Below, piece by piece: positions 17,946-27,003 of a stretch of DNA of 64,000 nucleotides (position 1 is the first letter of the stretch; every line of letters begins with the position of its first letter). Both the position numbers and the translations under genes were made by a program. Under the pieces are notes generated by a model. It was not told the DNA's origin. It did not search any database and saw nothing but the letters and a program-made list of their open reading frames with translations. Source of the DNA: Burkholderiaceae bacterium (GTDB lineage: Bacteria > Pseudomonadota > Gammaproteobacteria > Burkholderiales > Burkholderiaceae_C). The stretch spans positions 1 to 64,000 of the forward strand of contig JAIRVR010000003.1 in the NCBI GenBank assembly GCA_031253795.1. The letters are read 5' to 3'.

Positions 17946-19232
17946 TCAGAATAGTTGAGGCGTATAGGGATCACTGTCCTGTGCGGGTTGCACAGGGCCA
18001 CGCAGCAGCTGCTCGCGCGCCAGCGGATCGCCGGCCGTGGCCTCCCACTCGGCCGTGCGCACCAGGGAGCCCACGCGCACGCCCAGCAGGCGCAGGCGCC
18101 GCGTCAGCGGCACACGCTTGAGGCACTGGCCTGCGGCGTGGCGCAGGGTTTTGGCGTCGGCCATGGGCAGGTCCAGCGTATGGTCGCGGGTGGCGGTCTT
18201 GAAGTCGTCGTAGCGCAGCTTGATGCCCACCGTGCGTCCCATATAGCCCTTGCGCTGCAGATCCTGCGCCAGGCGTTCGCACAGGTCGGTGAAGATGGCG
18301 CCCAGTTCGGCGCGGTCGCGCACGGCATGCAGGTCGCGCTCGAAGGTGGTCTCGCGGCTCATGGATACGGGCTCGCTGTGCGTGACCACGGGGCGGTCGT
18401 CGCGCCCCCAGGATGCGCCGTGCAGCCACTGTCCATAGGCGAGGCCGAACCACTGCACGAGCTGGGGCAGGCTCTGGGCGGCCAGCTCGCCGATGGTGTG
18501 TATGCCCAGATTCTGCAGCCTGGCATCGGCCTTGGGCCCTATGCCGTTGATCTTGCGGCAAGCCAGCGGCCAGACCACGGTCTGCAGGTCCTCGGGCTGG
18601 ACGATGGAAATGCCATGGGGCTTGTTGAACTCGCTGGCCATCTTGGCCAGCAGCTTGTTGGGTGCCACGCCGATGGAACAGGTCAGGCCCGTGGCGTCGG
18701 AAATCGCCTTCTGGATCAGGCGCGCCAGCACGCGACCGCCCTCGCGCTGGCCGCCGGGCACCTCGGTGAAATCGATATAGACCTCGTCCACGCCGCGGTC
18801 CTCCATCAGCGGCGCGATGGAGACGATGATGTCCTTGAAGCGCCGCGAAAAGCGCCGCACCTCGGCGAAATCCACAGGCAGCAAAATGGCCTGGGGACAC
18901 AGGCGCGCGGCCTTCATCATGCCCATGGCCGAGCCCACGCCGAACTGGCGCGCCGCATAGGTGGCCGTGGTGATCACGCCACGGCCCGTGTAGTCCTTCA
19001 GACGGGCAAACGCATCGACCGGTATCTCGTGCAGCCGGCCCTCGAAGCGCGCGTCCAGCGCTTCGTCGTGGGCGCGGCGCCCCCCGCCGATGACCACCGG
19101 CAGGCCCTTGAGCTGGGGGTAGCGCAGCAGTTCCACCGAGGCATAGAAGGCATCCATGTCGAGGTGGGCGATGCGGCGCGGCAGGACCGCGCCGGCATCG
19201 GCCGAAGGGAGCGTGGCAGGGGTTTCGGACAC
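17946..19232 (-). CDS. dinB: DNA polymerase IV (Y family)
   Basis: Error-prone lesion-bypass polymerase. Catalytic acidic residues are in HLDMDAFYASVE and RGVDEVYIDF; GIGPKADARLQNLGI is the helix-hairpin-helix thumb. The C-terminal PQLF resembles a beta-clamp binding peptide. The 428 residues are longer than E. coli DinB because of an extended little-finger tail. No clear LexA box was noticed upstream, but this was not searched exhaustively. Confidence 0.94.
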   Translation of the reverse strand: MSETPATLPSADAGAVLPRRIAHLDMDAFYASVELLRYPQLKGLPVVIGGGRRAHDEALDARFEGRLHEIPVDAFARLKDYTGRGVITTATYAARQFGVGSAMGMMKAARLCPQAILLPVDFAEVRRFSRRFKDIIVSIAPLMEDRGVDEVYIDFTEVPGGQREGGRVLARLIQKAISDATGLTCSIGVAPNKLLAKMASEFNKPHGISIVQPEDLQTVVWPLACRKINGIGPKADARLQNLGIHTIGELAAQSLPQLVQWFGLAYGQWLHGASWGRDDRPVVTHSEPVSMSRETTFERDLHAVRDRAELGAIFTDLCERLAQDLQRKGYMGRTVGIKLRYDDFKTATRDHTLDLPMADAKTLRHAAGQCLKRVPLTRRLRLLGVRVGSLVRTAEWEATAGDPLAREQLLRGPVQPAQDSDPYTPQLF

Positions 19233-19279
19233 ACTGCCATTATTGCCTCAACTGTGCATCCGTACAGTTCCTCCAGCCT

Positions 19280-20218
19280 TCAGACCTGCAGGCAGATCAG
19301 GACCAGGCCCAGCAGCATCAGGCCCATGCCCATCTTTTCCTGGCGGCTCAGCTGCTCGCTGAGCACGCGGCGCGAGACGATGTAGCTGAACACCACCTCG
19401 ACCATGCCCAGGGTGCGCACAGGCGCGGCACCCTGCATGGCATACGCCGTGAACCAGGCCAGGGACGCCGCCGCGCCCATGCCGCCGGCCAGCAGCGACA
19501 CGCGCCAGGCCCGGAAAATGGGACGCAGCCCCTGGGGATGGTGCCAGGCGATCCAGGCACCCAGGCCCAGGGTCTGCATCAGCTGGGCGATGAGCACGCC
19601 CCAGCCGCCCGACATCCAGGCCGAGGTCTGTCCCAGGCGCGCCAGTTCGACCGCCCCACCCCGGTAGCCCACGGTGGCGATGGCAAAGCAGGCGCCACAG
19701 ACCAGGCCGTAGAGCGCCGAGCGGCTGGCCCAGGCCGACAGCGACAGCATCTGGCCCCGCGGTGGCAGGGACAGGATAAGCACACCCAGCGTGGCCAGCA
19801 GCATGGCCACCAGGGCCAGGGCCGTGGGCAGTTCGTGCAGGAACAGGCCGGCGAACAGCGCCACCTGCAGGACCTCGGTCTTGGACAGGGTCACGGCCAC
19901 GGCGAAATTGCGCTCCTTCATGGCCAGCAGCAGGGCCGCCGTGGCCGCGACCTGGAAGAAGGCGCCCAGCGCGATCCAGCCCAGGTAGGCCCATGAAAAC
20001 CGCGGCAGGCTCCAGGCACCGTCGCCACCGGCATACAGGGCCAGCAGATAGACGCCGGCGAAAGGCAGCCCATAGAGAAAGCGCACCAGGGTGGCCGGCA
20101 GGGTGCCGATCTCGGAAGTCAGCGAGCGCTGGGCGGTGTTGCGCACGGTCTGGGCGGCCGCGGCAAACAGCACCACGGGCACCCAGAGCCAGGTCAGGTC
20201 TTGGAGGGAAACAGGCAT
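19280..20218 (-). CDS. DMT/EamA superfamily membrane transporter
   Basis: A 312-residue protein with about ten hydrophobic segments in two similar halves, the drug/metabolite transporter layout. Landmarks are RFLYGLPFAGVYLL, SKTEVLQVALF in the first EamA repeat, and TLGMVEVVFSYIVSRR in the second. The substrate is unknown. The start at MPVSLQDLTW has a GGAGGG ribosome site; a longer frame upstream is arginine-rich and unlike a membrane protein. It follows the AraC-family gene by 216 bp and may be its target. Confidence 0.85.
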   Translation of the reverse strand: MPVSLQDLTWLWVPVVLFAAAAQTVRNTAQRSLTSEIGTLPATLVRFLYGLPFAGVYLLALYAGGDGAWSLPRFSWAYLGWIALGAFFQVAATAALLLAMKERNFAVAVTLSKTEVLQVALFAGLFLHELPTALALVAMLLATLGVLILSLPPRGQMLSLSAWASRSALYGLVCGACFAIATVGYRGGAVELARLGQTSAWMSGGWGVLIAQLMQTLGLGAWIAWHHPQGLRPIFRAWRVSLLAGGMGAAASLAWFTAYAMQGAAPVRTLGMVEVVFSYIVSRRVLSEQLSRQEKMGMGLMLLGLVLICLQV

Positions 20219-20434
20219 GGACAGAACAACTCGGGCAGGAGGCGCACGAGCATAGCGCCGGCCCTGGCGCTGGGTGCACACGCTTGGCGAAGGCTGCCGA
20301 GCCCGGCAACGAAACAGCCTGCAGCACACCGTCCGCCAGGGCATGCGCGCCTGTGCCGCCGGACCGCAGGCCTGCGTGCCAGGGCAGCAGCCTGCTCGCC
20401 AAATGCGCCGCCTGGCGCGGCCCGGGATGCGGCC

Positions 20435-21256
20435 TCAGGTCCGGCCCTGGGCGCAGAAGGCCGATGGCGAAAGGCCGAAATGGCGCTTGAAGGCCAGCGA
20501 ATAGGCGCTGTGGCTTTCATAGCCCGCGTCCAGCGCCACCTGCAGCAGCGCACGTCCCGCCAGCAAGGCCTGCAGGGAGGCCAGCAGGCGCGCGCGCTGG
20601 CGCCAGCGGCCAAAGCTCATGCCCGTGGCCTGCAGGAAATGCCGGTGGAAGGTCTTTTCCCCCATGGCCAGCCGCTGCGCCCAAACACCTGCCGTGGCCG
20701 CCATATCGCCTGCGTCGCCACATTCGGCCAGCCTTGTGCACACGCCGGCCATGCGTTCGTCCTGCGGCCAGGGCAGGTGGAATGGCACGGCCATGGGCTG
20801 GCGCAACTCCTGCAGCAGCAGTTGCACCACCAGGGCGTCTCGCCCGCTGCGTGGCTGCTCGGCACGCCAGCTCGCGACCTCCCGTATGAGTTCGCGCAAC
20901 AGGGGCGAGACCTCGATGACGCAGTCCGCATCGGGCAGGTCCCGCGCGGCGCCGGCATCCACGAACAGGCTGCGCACCTGGACCACACCGCGCATGCGCA
21001 GGCCGTGGGGCACGCCCGAGCGCAACCAAACGCCGCGCGTGGGCGGGACCACCCAGCGGCCACTGCGCGCGCGCACCTCGAGCACACCCTGTACGGCATA
21101 GAGCAGCTGGCAGCAGGCATGCGAATGCTCCTGAACCTCCGTGCCCGCAGGATAGTCGGCAGCCACGCCCGTCACAGGCAGGGGTGCAGCGGCCTGCAGT
21201 TCGGGCAGGCCCGCATGGGCACAGGGCAGGGCCGGTGAAGCAGGGCGTACAGGCAT
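20435..21256 (-). CDS. AraC-family transcriptional regulator with cupin sensor
   Basis: A 273-residue regulator. The N-terminal half is a cupin-like sensor (EVQEHSHACCQLLYAVQGVLEV). The C-terminal half carries two helix-turn-helix motifs: the first in the LAMGEKTFHRHFLQATGMSF region and the second ending in AYSLAFKRHFGLSPSAF. The arrangement suggests a one-component regulator of an exporter, so the downstream DMT gene is a plausible target. It diverges from leuA, but nothing ties it to leucine. Confidence 0.88.
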   Translation of the reverse strand: MPVRPASPALPCAHAGLPELQAAAPLPVTGVAADYPAGTEVQEHSHACCQLLYAVQGVLEVRARSGRWVVPPTRGVWLRSGVPHGLRMRGVVQVRSLFVDAGAARDLPDADCVIEVSPLLRELIREVASWRAEQPRSGRDALVVQLLLQELRQPMAVPFHLPWPQDERMAGVCTRLAECGDAGDMAATAGVWAQRLAMGEKTFHRHFLQATGMSFGRWRQRARLLASLQALLAGRALLQVALDAGYESHSAYSLAFKRHFGLSPSAFCAQGRT

Positions 21257-21266
21257 CTTGTCCAAA

Positions 21267-21295
21267 TTGGTGGAGTAAATGGCAAATTCTATAAA
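21267..21295 (+). promoter_or_regulatory. candidate sigma-70 promoter of leuA
   Basis: TTGGTG and TATAAA are separated by exactly 17 bp on the plus strand. The predicted start near 21302 gives a leader of about 245 nt before leuA. The local sequence is AT-richer than the genes around it. Confidence 0.6.
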
Positions 21296-21354
21296 GACAG
21301 ACAGATCGACACCTTTTAAGCTGGCCTGACTACCTTGCTTGCCCAACGGACACC

Positions 21355-21480
21355 ATGCAACTCCTGCCCTCGCCCTGCCGACTATCCCTGGCCGCTGGCC
21401 GGGGTCCGGGCGCCTGCGCAGGCGCCGCAATACCGCACCGACTCCCCCTGATCCCGGCCTGGCGCAGCTTCTCTTCGTAG
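21355..21480 (+). CDS. possible leader peptide (41 codons) upstream of leuA
   Basis: A complete small frame starts with ATG after a CGGA ribosome site and ends with TAG 67 nt before leuA. It encodes MQLLPSPCRLSLAAG and so on; six of 41 residues are Leu, including tandem CTC-CTG at positions 3-4 and the rare codon CTA at position 10. A perfect 18-bp palindrome (21409-21426) lies inside it, and a second hairpin follows. This resembles an attenuator leader, but the Leu codons are not as clustered as in E. coli leuL, so it may be chance. Confidence 0.35.
   Translation: MQLLPSPCRLSLAAGRGPGACAGAAIPHRLPLIPAWRSFSS
21409..21426. repeat. 18-bp perfect palindrome in the leuA leader
   Basis: GGCGCCTGCGCAGGCGCC reads identically on both strands. 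In RNA it would form a compact hairpin inside the upstream frame. It could act as a pause hairpin or as a protein site. Confidence 0.7.
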
Positions 21481-21498
21481 GGAAGCCAGGGGAGCGGG

Positions 21499-21520
21499 GC
21501 CGCCGGCAGCCACCGGCGGC
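21499..21520 (+). promoter_or_regulatory. GC hairpin just upstream of leuA
   Basis: An 8-bp perfect stem (GCCGCCGG / CCGGCGGC) with a 6-nt loop sits 27 nt before the leuA ATG. There is no T-run after it, so a Rho-independent terminator is unlikely; it could sequester the ribosome site region or form part of an attenuator. Confidence 0.5.
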
Positions 21521-21547
21521 TGTCCCACGCATTCCCGCAAGACACCC

Positions 21548-23257
21548 ATGCTTCAGAACCCTGCTTCCAAATACCGCCCCCTGCCCGCCATCGAGCTTGC
21601 CGACCGCCAATGGCCGTCACGCAGCCTGGACCGGGCCCCGGTCTGGCTGTCCACCGATTTGCGCGATGGCAACCAGGCCCTGTTCGAGCCCATGAACCGC
21701 GAGCGCAAGCTGCGCCTGTTCCACGAGCTCGTTCGCATAGGCTTCAAGGAGATCGAGGTCGGTTTTCCTTCGGCCTCGCAGACCGACTACGACATCGTGC
21801 GCCATCTGATCGACGGCGGGCTCATACCGCCCGACGTCACGCCCATGGTCATCACCCAGCTGCGCGAGGACCTGATACGCGCCACGGTGGACAGCGTGGC
21901 GGGCGCGCGCCGTGTCATCGTGCACTTCTACAACGCCATCGCGCCGGCCTGGCGCGAGATCGTCTTCGGCATGGAGGTGGCGCAGATCATCGCCATGGTC
22001 GAGCAGCACATCGCCCTGCTGCGCGAGCTCACCGATGCGCGGCCCGAGACCGAATGGGTTCTGCAGTACTCGCCCGAGACCTTTTGCATGGCCGAGCTCG
22101 AGGTGTCCCTGGCCGTCTGCAACGCAGCCATCCGCGCCTGGGATGCCGGGCCGGCGCGGCCCATGGTCATCAACCTGCCGACCACGGTGGAGGTGAGCAC
22201 GGCCAATGTGTTCGCCGACCAGATCGAGTGGATGGATCGCCGCCTGGAGCGGCGCGAACATATCGTGCTGTCCGTGCACCCGCACAATGACCGCGGCACG
22301 GGCGTGGCCTGCGCCGAGCAGGCCCTGCTGGCCGGCGCCCAGCGGGTGGAAGGCTGCCTTTTCGGCAATGGCGAGCGCAGTGGCAACCTGGACCTGGTGA
22401 CCCTGGCCCTGAACTTTTACACCCAGGGCATCCCGCCCGGTCTGGACTTCTCGGACATCGCGGCCGTGGCACGCGTTGCCGAGGAATGCACCGCCCTGCC
22501 CATCCACCCGCGCCACCCCTATGTGGGCGACCTGGTGTTCACGGCGTTCTCGGGCTCGCACCAGGACGCCATCGCCAAGGGTTTTGCGGCCCAGCGGCCG
22601 GGCGCGCCCTGGCGCGTGCCCTACCTGCCCATAGACCCGCAGGACCTGGGCCGCACCTATGACAGCATCGTGCGCGTCAACAGCCAGTCGGGCAAGGGCG
22701 GCATCGCTTTCCTTTTGCAGCGCGACCATGGCATCGTCATGCCGCGCCGCATGCAGGTGGAGTTCAGCGCCATCGTGCAACGGCAGGCCGATGCCAGCGA
22801 AGCCGAACTGGCCAGCGAGGACCTGTGGAAGCTGTTCGAGGCCACCTACCTGGTGCCGAGCGAAGGCGGCTGGCGCTACCATGGCCATCGCCTGTCCGAC
22901 AGCGCCAAGGGCCAGGGCATTGCACTGGAAGTGAGCAACGCCCGGGGCCAGCGGCTGCAGCTGCACGGCGAAGGCAGTGGCCCCATCGAGGCCGTGGCGG
23001 CCGCCCTGGGCCAGAGCCTGGGCCTGGCGCTGCGCATCGACCATTACGAGGAACGCAGCCTGGGCCAGGGTGCCCACGCCATGGCCCTGGCCCTGGTCGA
23101 AGCCGCCCTGCCCGGCGTGGCAGGAACGCGTTTTGGCGCGGGCCGCCATGCCAACATCGTCACGGCATCCATCCTCGCCGTGCTGCATGCAGCCGGGCGG
23201 CTGGCCACGGCGGCGCGGCTGCGGGACGGCCTCCTGGCCGTGCCTGCCGAGGCCTGA
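21548..23257 (+). CDS. leuA: 2-isopropylmalate synthase LeuA, long (type 2) form
   Basis: First committed step of leucine biosynthesis: acetyl-CoA plus 2-oxoisovalerate gives 2-isopropylmalate. The 569-residue protein has the catalytic TIM barrel with STDLRDGNQAL near residue 35 and the metal-binding SVHPHNDRGTG. It also has a C-terminal LeuA allosteric domain (from about residue 440), where leucine feedback is known in the family. The start ATG follows a CCGCAAGACACC stretch with a weak ribosome site. No other leu genes are in the window. Confidence 0.93.
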   Translation: MLQNPASKYRPLPAIELADRQWPSRSLDRAPVWLSTDLRDGNQALFEPMNRERKLRLFHELVRIGFKEIEVGFPSASQTDYDIVRHLIDGGLIPPDVTPMVITQLREDLIRATVDSVAGARRVIVHFYNAIAPAWREIVFGMEVAQIIAMVEQHIALLRELTDARPETEWVLQYSPETFCMAELEVSLAVCNAAIRAWDAGPARPMVINLPTTVEVSTANVFADQIEWMDRRLERREHIVLSVHPHNDRGTGVACAEQALLAGAQRVEGCLFGNGERSGNLDLVTLALNFYTQGIPPGLDFSDIAAVARVAEECTALPIHPRHPYVGDLVFTAFSGSHQDAIAKGFAAQRPGAPWRVPYLPIDPQDLGRTYDSIVRVNSQSGKGGIAFLLQRDHGIVMPRRMQVEFSAIVQRQADASEAELASEDLWKLFEATYLVPSEGGWRYHGHRLSDSAKGQGIALEVSNARGQRLQLHGEGSGPIEAVAAALGQSLGLALRIDHYEERSLGQGAHAMALALVEAALPGVAGTRFGAGRHANIVTASILAVLHAAGRLATAARLRDGLLAVPAEA

Positions 23258-23295
23258 CGGTTCAGGCTGGCCGGCACCCCGCTGCCGGCGTGCAC

Positions 23296-24465
23296 TCAGG
23301 CGCGCGGATAGGTGCCGGGCAGCAGGATGGAGCGGTCCACGGTGTCGATCTGCGTATGTCCGCAGAAGGCCATGGTGGTCTCCAGCTCCTTCTGGATGAT
23401 TTGCAGGGCGCGCGTCACGCCCTGCTCGCCGTGGGCGCCCAGGCCGTAGAGGAAGCTGCGGCCGATCATGGTGCCACGCGCGCCCAGTGCCCGTGCCTTG
23501 AGCACGTCCTGCCCGCTGCGTATGCCGCCGTCCATCCAGACTTCGATGTCACGGCCCGCGGCCTCGGCGATGCCGGGCAGGGCTTCGATGGACGAGGGCG
23601 CACCATCGAGCTGGCGGCCGCCGTGGTTGCTGACGATGAGGGCATCGGCGCCGCTGTCGGCGGCCAGGCGCGCATCCTCGGCATCCATGATGCCCTTGAG
23701 GATGAGCTTGCCACCCCAGAGCTTCTTGATCCGCTCCACATCCTGCCAGTTGAGGCTGGGGTCGAACTGGCTGGCCGTCCACGAGGACAGCGAGCTCATG
23801 TCGGCCACGCCGTCCACATGGCCGACGATGTTGCCGAAGCTGCGCCGCCGCGTGCCCAGCATGCCCAGGCACCAGTGGGGCTTGGTGGCCAGGTTGGCCA
23901 GATTGCGCAGCGTGGGCCGGGGCGGCGTGGACAGGCCGTTCTTGATGTCCTTGTGGCGCTGGCCCAGGATCTGCAGGTCCAGCGTCAGCACCAGGGCCGA
24001 GCAGTTGGCCGCGCGGGCGCGCTCGATCAGGCGCTCCATGAAGCCGCGGTCGCGCATCACATACAGCTGGAACCAGAACGGATGGCGGCCCGTGTGCTCC
24101 GCAATGTCCTCGATGGAACAGATGCTCATGGTCGACAGCGTGAACGGAATGCCGAAGGCCTTGGCCGCACGCGCACCCAGGATCTCGCCGTCGGCATGCT
24201 GCATGCCGGTCAGTCCCGTGGGCGCGATGGCCACGGGCATGGCCACCGGCTCGCCCAGCATGGTGGTGCGCGTGCTGCGCCCCTCCATGTTCACGGCCAC
24301 GCGCTGGCGCAGCTTGATCTTCTGGAAGTCGTCCTCGTTGGCGCGGTAGGTGCCCTGGGTGTAGGAGCCCGAATCGGCGTAGTCATAGAACATGCGCGGC
24401 ACGCGGCGCCGGGCGGCCACGCGCAGGTCTTCGATGCAGGTGATTTTGGAAAGGTCGGTGGACAC
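23296..24465 (-). CDS. lldD: FMN-dependent L-lactate dehydrogenase / alpha-hydroxy-acid oxidase
   Basis: Oxidises L-lactate (or a related 2-hydroxy acid) to the keto acid. The family features are RVPRMFYDYADSGSYTQ at the N-terminus, the IAPTGLTGMQHADGE flavin site, LKGIMDAEDA and SNHGGRQLDG with the catalytic His/Arg. From the GTG used, preceded by AGAGG, the protein is 389 aa; an in-frame ATG 15 codons upstream is possible. Divergence from a lactate permease supports lactate as substrate. Confidence 0.88.
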   Translation of the reverse strand: MSTDLSKITCIEDLRVAARRRVPRMFYDYADSGSYTQGTYRANEDDFQKIKLRQRVAVNMEGRSTRTTMLGEPVAMPVAIAPTGLTGMQHADGEILGARAAKAFGIPFTLSTMSICSIEDIAEHTGRHPFWFQLYVMRDRGFMERLIERARAANCSALVLTLDLQILGQRHKDIKNGLSTPPRPTLRNLANLATKPHWCLGMLGTRRRSFGNIVGHVDGVADMSSLSSWTASQFDPSLNWQDVERIKKLWGGKLILKGIMDAEDARLAADSGADALIVSNHGGRQLDGAPSSIEALPGIAEAAGRDIEVWMDGGIRSGQDVLKARALGARGTMIGRSFLYGLGAHGEQGVTRALQIIQKELETTMAFCGHTQIDTVDRSILLPGTYPRA

Positions 24466-24689
24466 GTATTCAAGCCTCTGGAGCCCGCTGGCCGCGGGAA
24501 TGCCATGCATGGTAGTGCGCGGCGCCCGCCGGCGTCAGTCGCTCGGGTTTGAAGTGATTTGCGCAGGGATTGAAATTTTCTGCAGCGCCGTCCAAACCAA
24601 GGGCTAACGATAGTGTGCCAACCGCCCATGCAGAGCGACGATGCCGCCCGCACAACATCCAAAACACTTGAAACCAAGGAGAAGCACCT

Positions 24690-26348
24690 ATGGTCTGGCA
24701 ACAGGTCTATGACCCCCTGTCGAATATGTGGCTGTCCACCCTGCTGGCGGCCGTTCCGGTCGTGGTGATGCTGGTGGGACTGGGCTTTTTGCACATGAAG
24801 GCCCATCTGGCGGCGGGCGCCGGTCTGGTGGCAGCCCTGGTGATTGCGGTCTTCGTCTACAACATGCCGGCCGACATGGCCGGGCGCGCCGCGCTGTTCG
24901 GTGGCTTCACGGGCCTGCTGCCCATCGGCTGGATCGTGCTGAACATCATCTTCCTGCACCAGCTGACCGAGAAGAACGGCAGCTTCAAGATCCTGCAGGA
25001 CTCCATCGCCGGCATCACCGAGGACCGCCGCATCCAGCTGCTGCTGATCGCCTTTGCCTTCGGTGCCTTCTTCGAGGGCGCGGCCGGCTTCGGCACGCCC
25101 GTGGCCGTGACCGCCGCCATCCTGATCGGCCTGGGCTTTTCGCCGCTGGCCGCCTCGGGGCTGTCCCTGATCGCGAATACGGCCCCCGTGGCCTTCGGCG
25201 CCCTGGGCACGCCCGTCATCACCCTGGCCAAGGTCCACGGCTACGACCTGATGGAGGTCACGGCCATGGTGGGCCGCCAGCTGCCCTTCTTCTCGGTACT
25301 GGTGCCCTTCTGGCTGATCTGGGCCTTTGCGGGACGCAAGGGCATGTGGGAAGTCTGGCCCGTCATCCTCGTTACCGGCCTGTCCTTCGCCATTCCCCAG
25401 TACCTGGTGTCGAACTTCATCGGCCCCGAGCTGGTGGACATCATCGCCGCCATCGTTTCCATGGTCTGCATCGTCTCCTTCCTGCGCGTGTGGCAACCCA
25501 GGAACATCTGGCGCTCGACTTCGCTCAAGGGCCACGAGAACAGCAGCGGCGAGGCCCAGCAGGCCCGGGCCGTGACCCAGCATCCGCGCGCCGACGTGAT
25601 CCGCGCCTGGACGCCCTGGGCCATCCTCACGGTCTTCGTCTTCATCTGGGGACTGCCCTCGGTCAAGGCCGCGCTCAACGGCCTCTTCGCACCGGCCTTT
25701 CCCATGGAAGGCCTGCACAACATGATCGAAAAGGTGCCACCCGTCGTGCGCCAGCCGACCAAGGAAGGCGCCATCTACACGCTGAACCTGCTGTCGGCCA
25801 CCGGCACGGGCATCCTGCTGTCCGCCATCGTCGGCGGCCTGGTCATGAAATACAACCCCGTGCAGCTGGTCGGCCAGTTCATGCGCACGATCTGGCTGGT
25901 GCGCTACTCGCTGCTGACCATCGTGCTGATGCTGGCCCTGGGCACGCTGACGCGCTACTCGGGCACGGACACCACCCTGGGCCTGGCCTTTGCCAACACC
26001 GGCGTGTTCTACCCCTTCTTCGGCACCCTGATGGGCTGGCTGGGCGTGGCGCTCACGGGCTCGGACACGGCCTCGAACGTGCTGTTCGGCGGCATGCAGA
26101 AGGTCGCGGCCGAACAGCTGGGCCTGTCGCCCAACCTCATGGGTGCGGCCAACAGCTCGGGCGGCGTCATGGGCAAGATGATCGATGCCCAGTCCATCGT
26201 CGTCGCCTCCACGGCCACGCGCTGGTTCAACCACGAGGGCGACATCCTGCGCTACGTGTTCTTCCACTCCATCGCCCTGGCCTGCCTGATGGGCATCTTC
26301 GTGACGCTGCAGGCCTATGTGTGGCCGTTCCACCTGATGGTGAACTGA
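24690..26348 (+). CDS. lldP: L-lactate permease (LctP family)
   Basis: Proton-coupled importer of lactate and glycolate. The 552-residue protein is almost entirely hydrophobic, with about 12-14 membrane segments. It has the family signature regions GAFFEGAAGFGTPVAVTAA and GALGTPVITLA, and the late NSSGGVMGKMIDAQSIVVA. A clear ribosome site (AAGGAGAAG) precedes the ATG. It is divergent from lldD across 224 bp in which I found no convincing operator. Confidence 0.93.
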   Translation: MVWQQVYDPLSNMWLSTLLAAVPVVVMLVGLGFLHMKAHLAAGAGLVAALVIAVFVYNMPADMAGRAALFGGFTGLLPIGWIVLNIIFLHQLTEKNGSFKILQDSIAGITEDRRIQLLLIAFAFGAFFEGAAGFGTPVAVTAAILIGLGFSPLAASGLSLIANTAPVAFGALGTPVITLAKVHGYDLMEVTAMVGRQLPFFSVLVPFWLIWAFAGRKGMWEVWPVILVTGLSFAIPQYLVSNFIGPELVDIIAAIVSMVCIVSFLRVWQPRNIWRSTSLKGHENSSGEAQQARAVTQHPRADVIRAWTPWAILTVFVFIWGLPSVKAALNGLFAPAFPMEGLHNMIEKVPPVVRQPTKEGAIYTLNLLSATGTGILLSAIVGGLVMKYNPVQLVGQFMRTIWLVRYSLLTIVLMLALGTLTRYSGTDTTLGLAFANTGVFYPFFGTLMGWLGVALTGSDTASNVLFGGMQKVAAEQLGLSPNLMGAANSSGGVMGKMIDAQSIVVASTATRWFNHEGDILRYVFFHSIALACLMGIFVTLQAYVWPFHLMVN

Positions 26349-26391
26349 GCACGGCGCCCTCCCCTGCCGCCGCCGGCGGGCAGGGGGCGCG

Positions 26392-26420
26392 AAGCCGCCC
26401 TGCCGCAGGGCGGCTTTTTT
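26392..26420 (+). terminator. intrinsic terminator after the lactate permease gene
   Basis: An 11-bp perfect stem (AAGCCGCCCTG / CAGGGCGGCTT) with a CCG loop ends in TTTTTT. It lies between convergent genes and could also act weakly on the cupin transcript. Confidence 0.88.
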
Positions 26421-26429
26421 CGGCCGGGC

Positions 26430-26981
26430 TCAATCCAGCTCGCCCGCGACCAGGACGAAGGCGATGCGGGCCGGGCGGCCCGAGCGGTTGGCCCAGGCAT
26501 GGCGGGTACCGCGCTGGATCAGTACGTCGCCGGCACGCAGCACCGTCTCCTGCCTGTCCAGGATGGCCACGAGCTCGCCTTCCAGCATCAGCGCATAGTC
26601 CACCGAGTCCGTGCTGTGCATGCCCGGATGCTCGCCGGGCTGTACGTGGCGGTGGGCATCGCCGTACATGCGCTGGAACGTGGCCTCCAGCGCACGCCGC
26701 AGTTCCTCGGGATCCTGGGGTTCGGCGGGGATGTCGAGGATGCGCAGCACCGTGCCATAGGGCGGTGGTGCCACACCCTGGTGGAGGGCAATGGTGTCGG
26801 GCGCGTTGATGTGGGCCGGCGAGGCATCGGTGCGCCACAGATTGGTGATGCGGTAGCCGGGGCGCTCCTCGACCAGGCGCACGGCGGGCGAAACGCCGTC
26901 CTGTTCGATGAAGGAACGGCCCTGGTCGTCGTTGGCCGTGACCACACGGCGGATGGGAGGCAGAAGGGATGCAGCGTTCAT
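26430..26981 (-). CDS. cupin-domain protein
   Basis: A 183-residue small cupin. The conserved barrel appears at HPGMHSTDSVDYALMLEGELVAILD and DVLIQRGTRHAWANRSGRPARIAFVLV. Such proteins are often regulators or isomerases linked to aromatic or hydroxy-acid catabolism; no enzyme class can be assigned. It follows the Bug-protein gene by 22 bp, so both belong to the operon under the TetR operator. The start MNAASLLPP was preferred to a longer frame that overlaps the Bug gene. Confidence 0.85.
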   Translation of the reverse strand: MNAASLLPPIRRVVTANDDQGRSFIEQDGVSPAVRLVEERPGYRITNLWRTDASPAHINAPDTIALHQGVAPPPYGTVLRILDIPAEPQDPEELRRALEATFQRMYGDAHRHVQPGEHPGMHSTDSVDYALMLEGELVAILDRQETVLRAGDVLIQRGTRHAWANRSGRPARIAFVLVAGELD

Positions 26982-27003
26982 GGAATCTCGGTGGGAATGG
27001 GGA

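Noticed and set aside
23258-23295. A GCCGGC inverted repeat between leuA and lldD as a terminator
   Set aside because: Only 6 bp of stem and no T-run on either strand.
24466-24689. A lactate-regulator operator between lldD and the permease gene
   Set aside because: No palindrome of convincing length could be found by eye.
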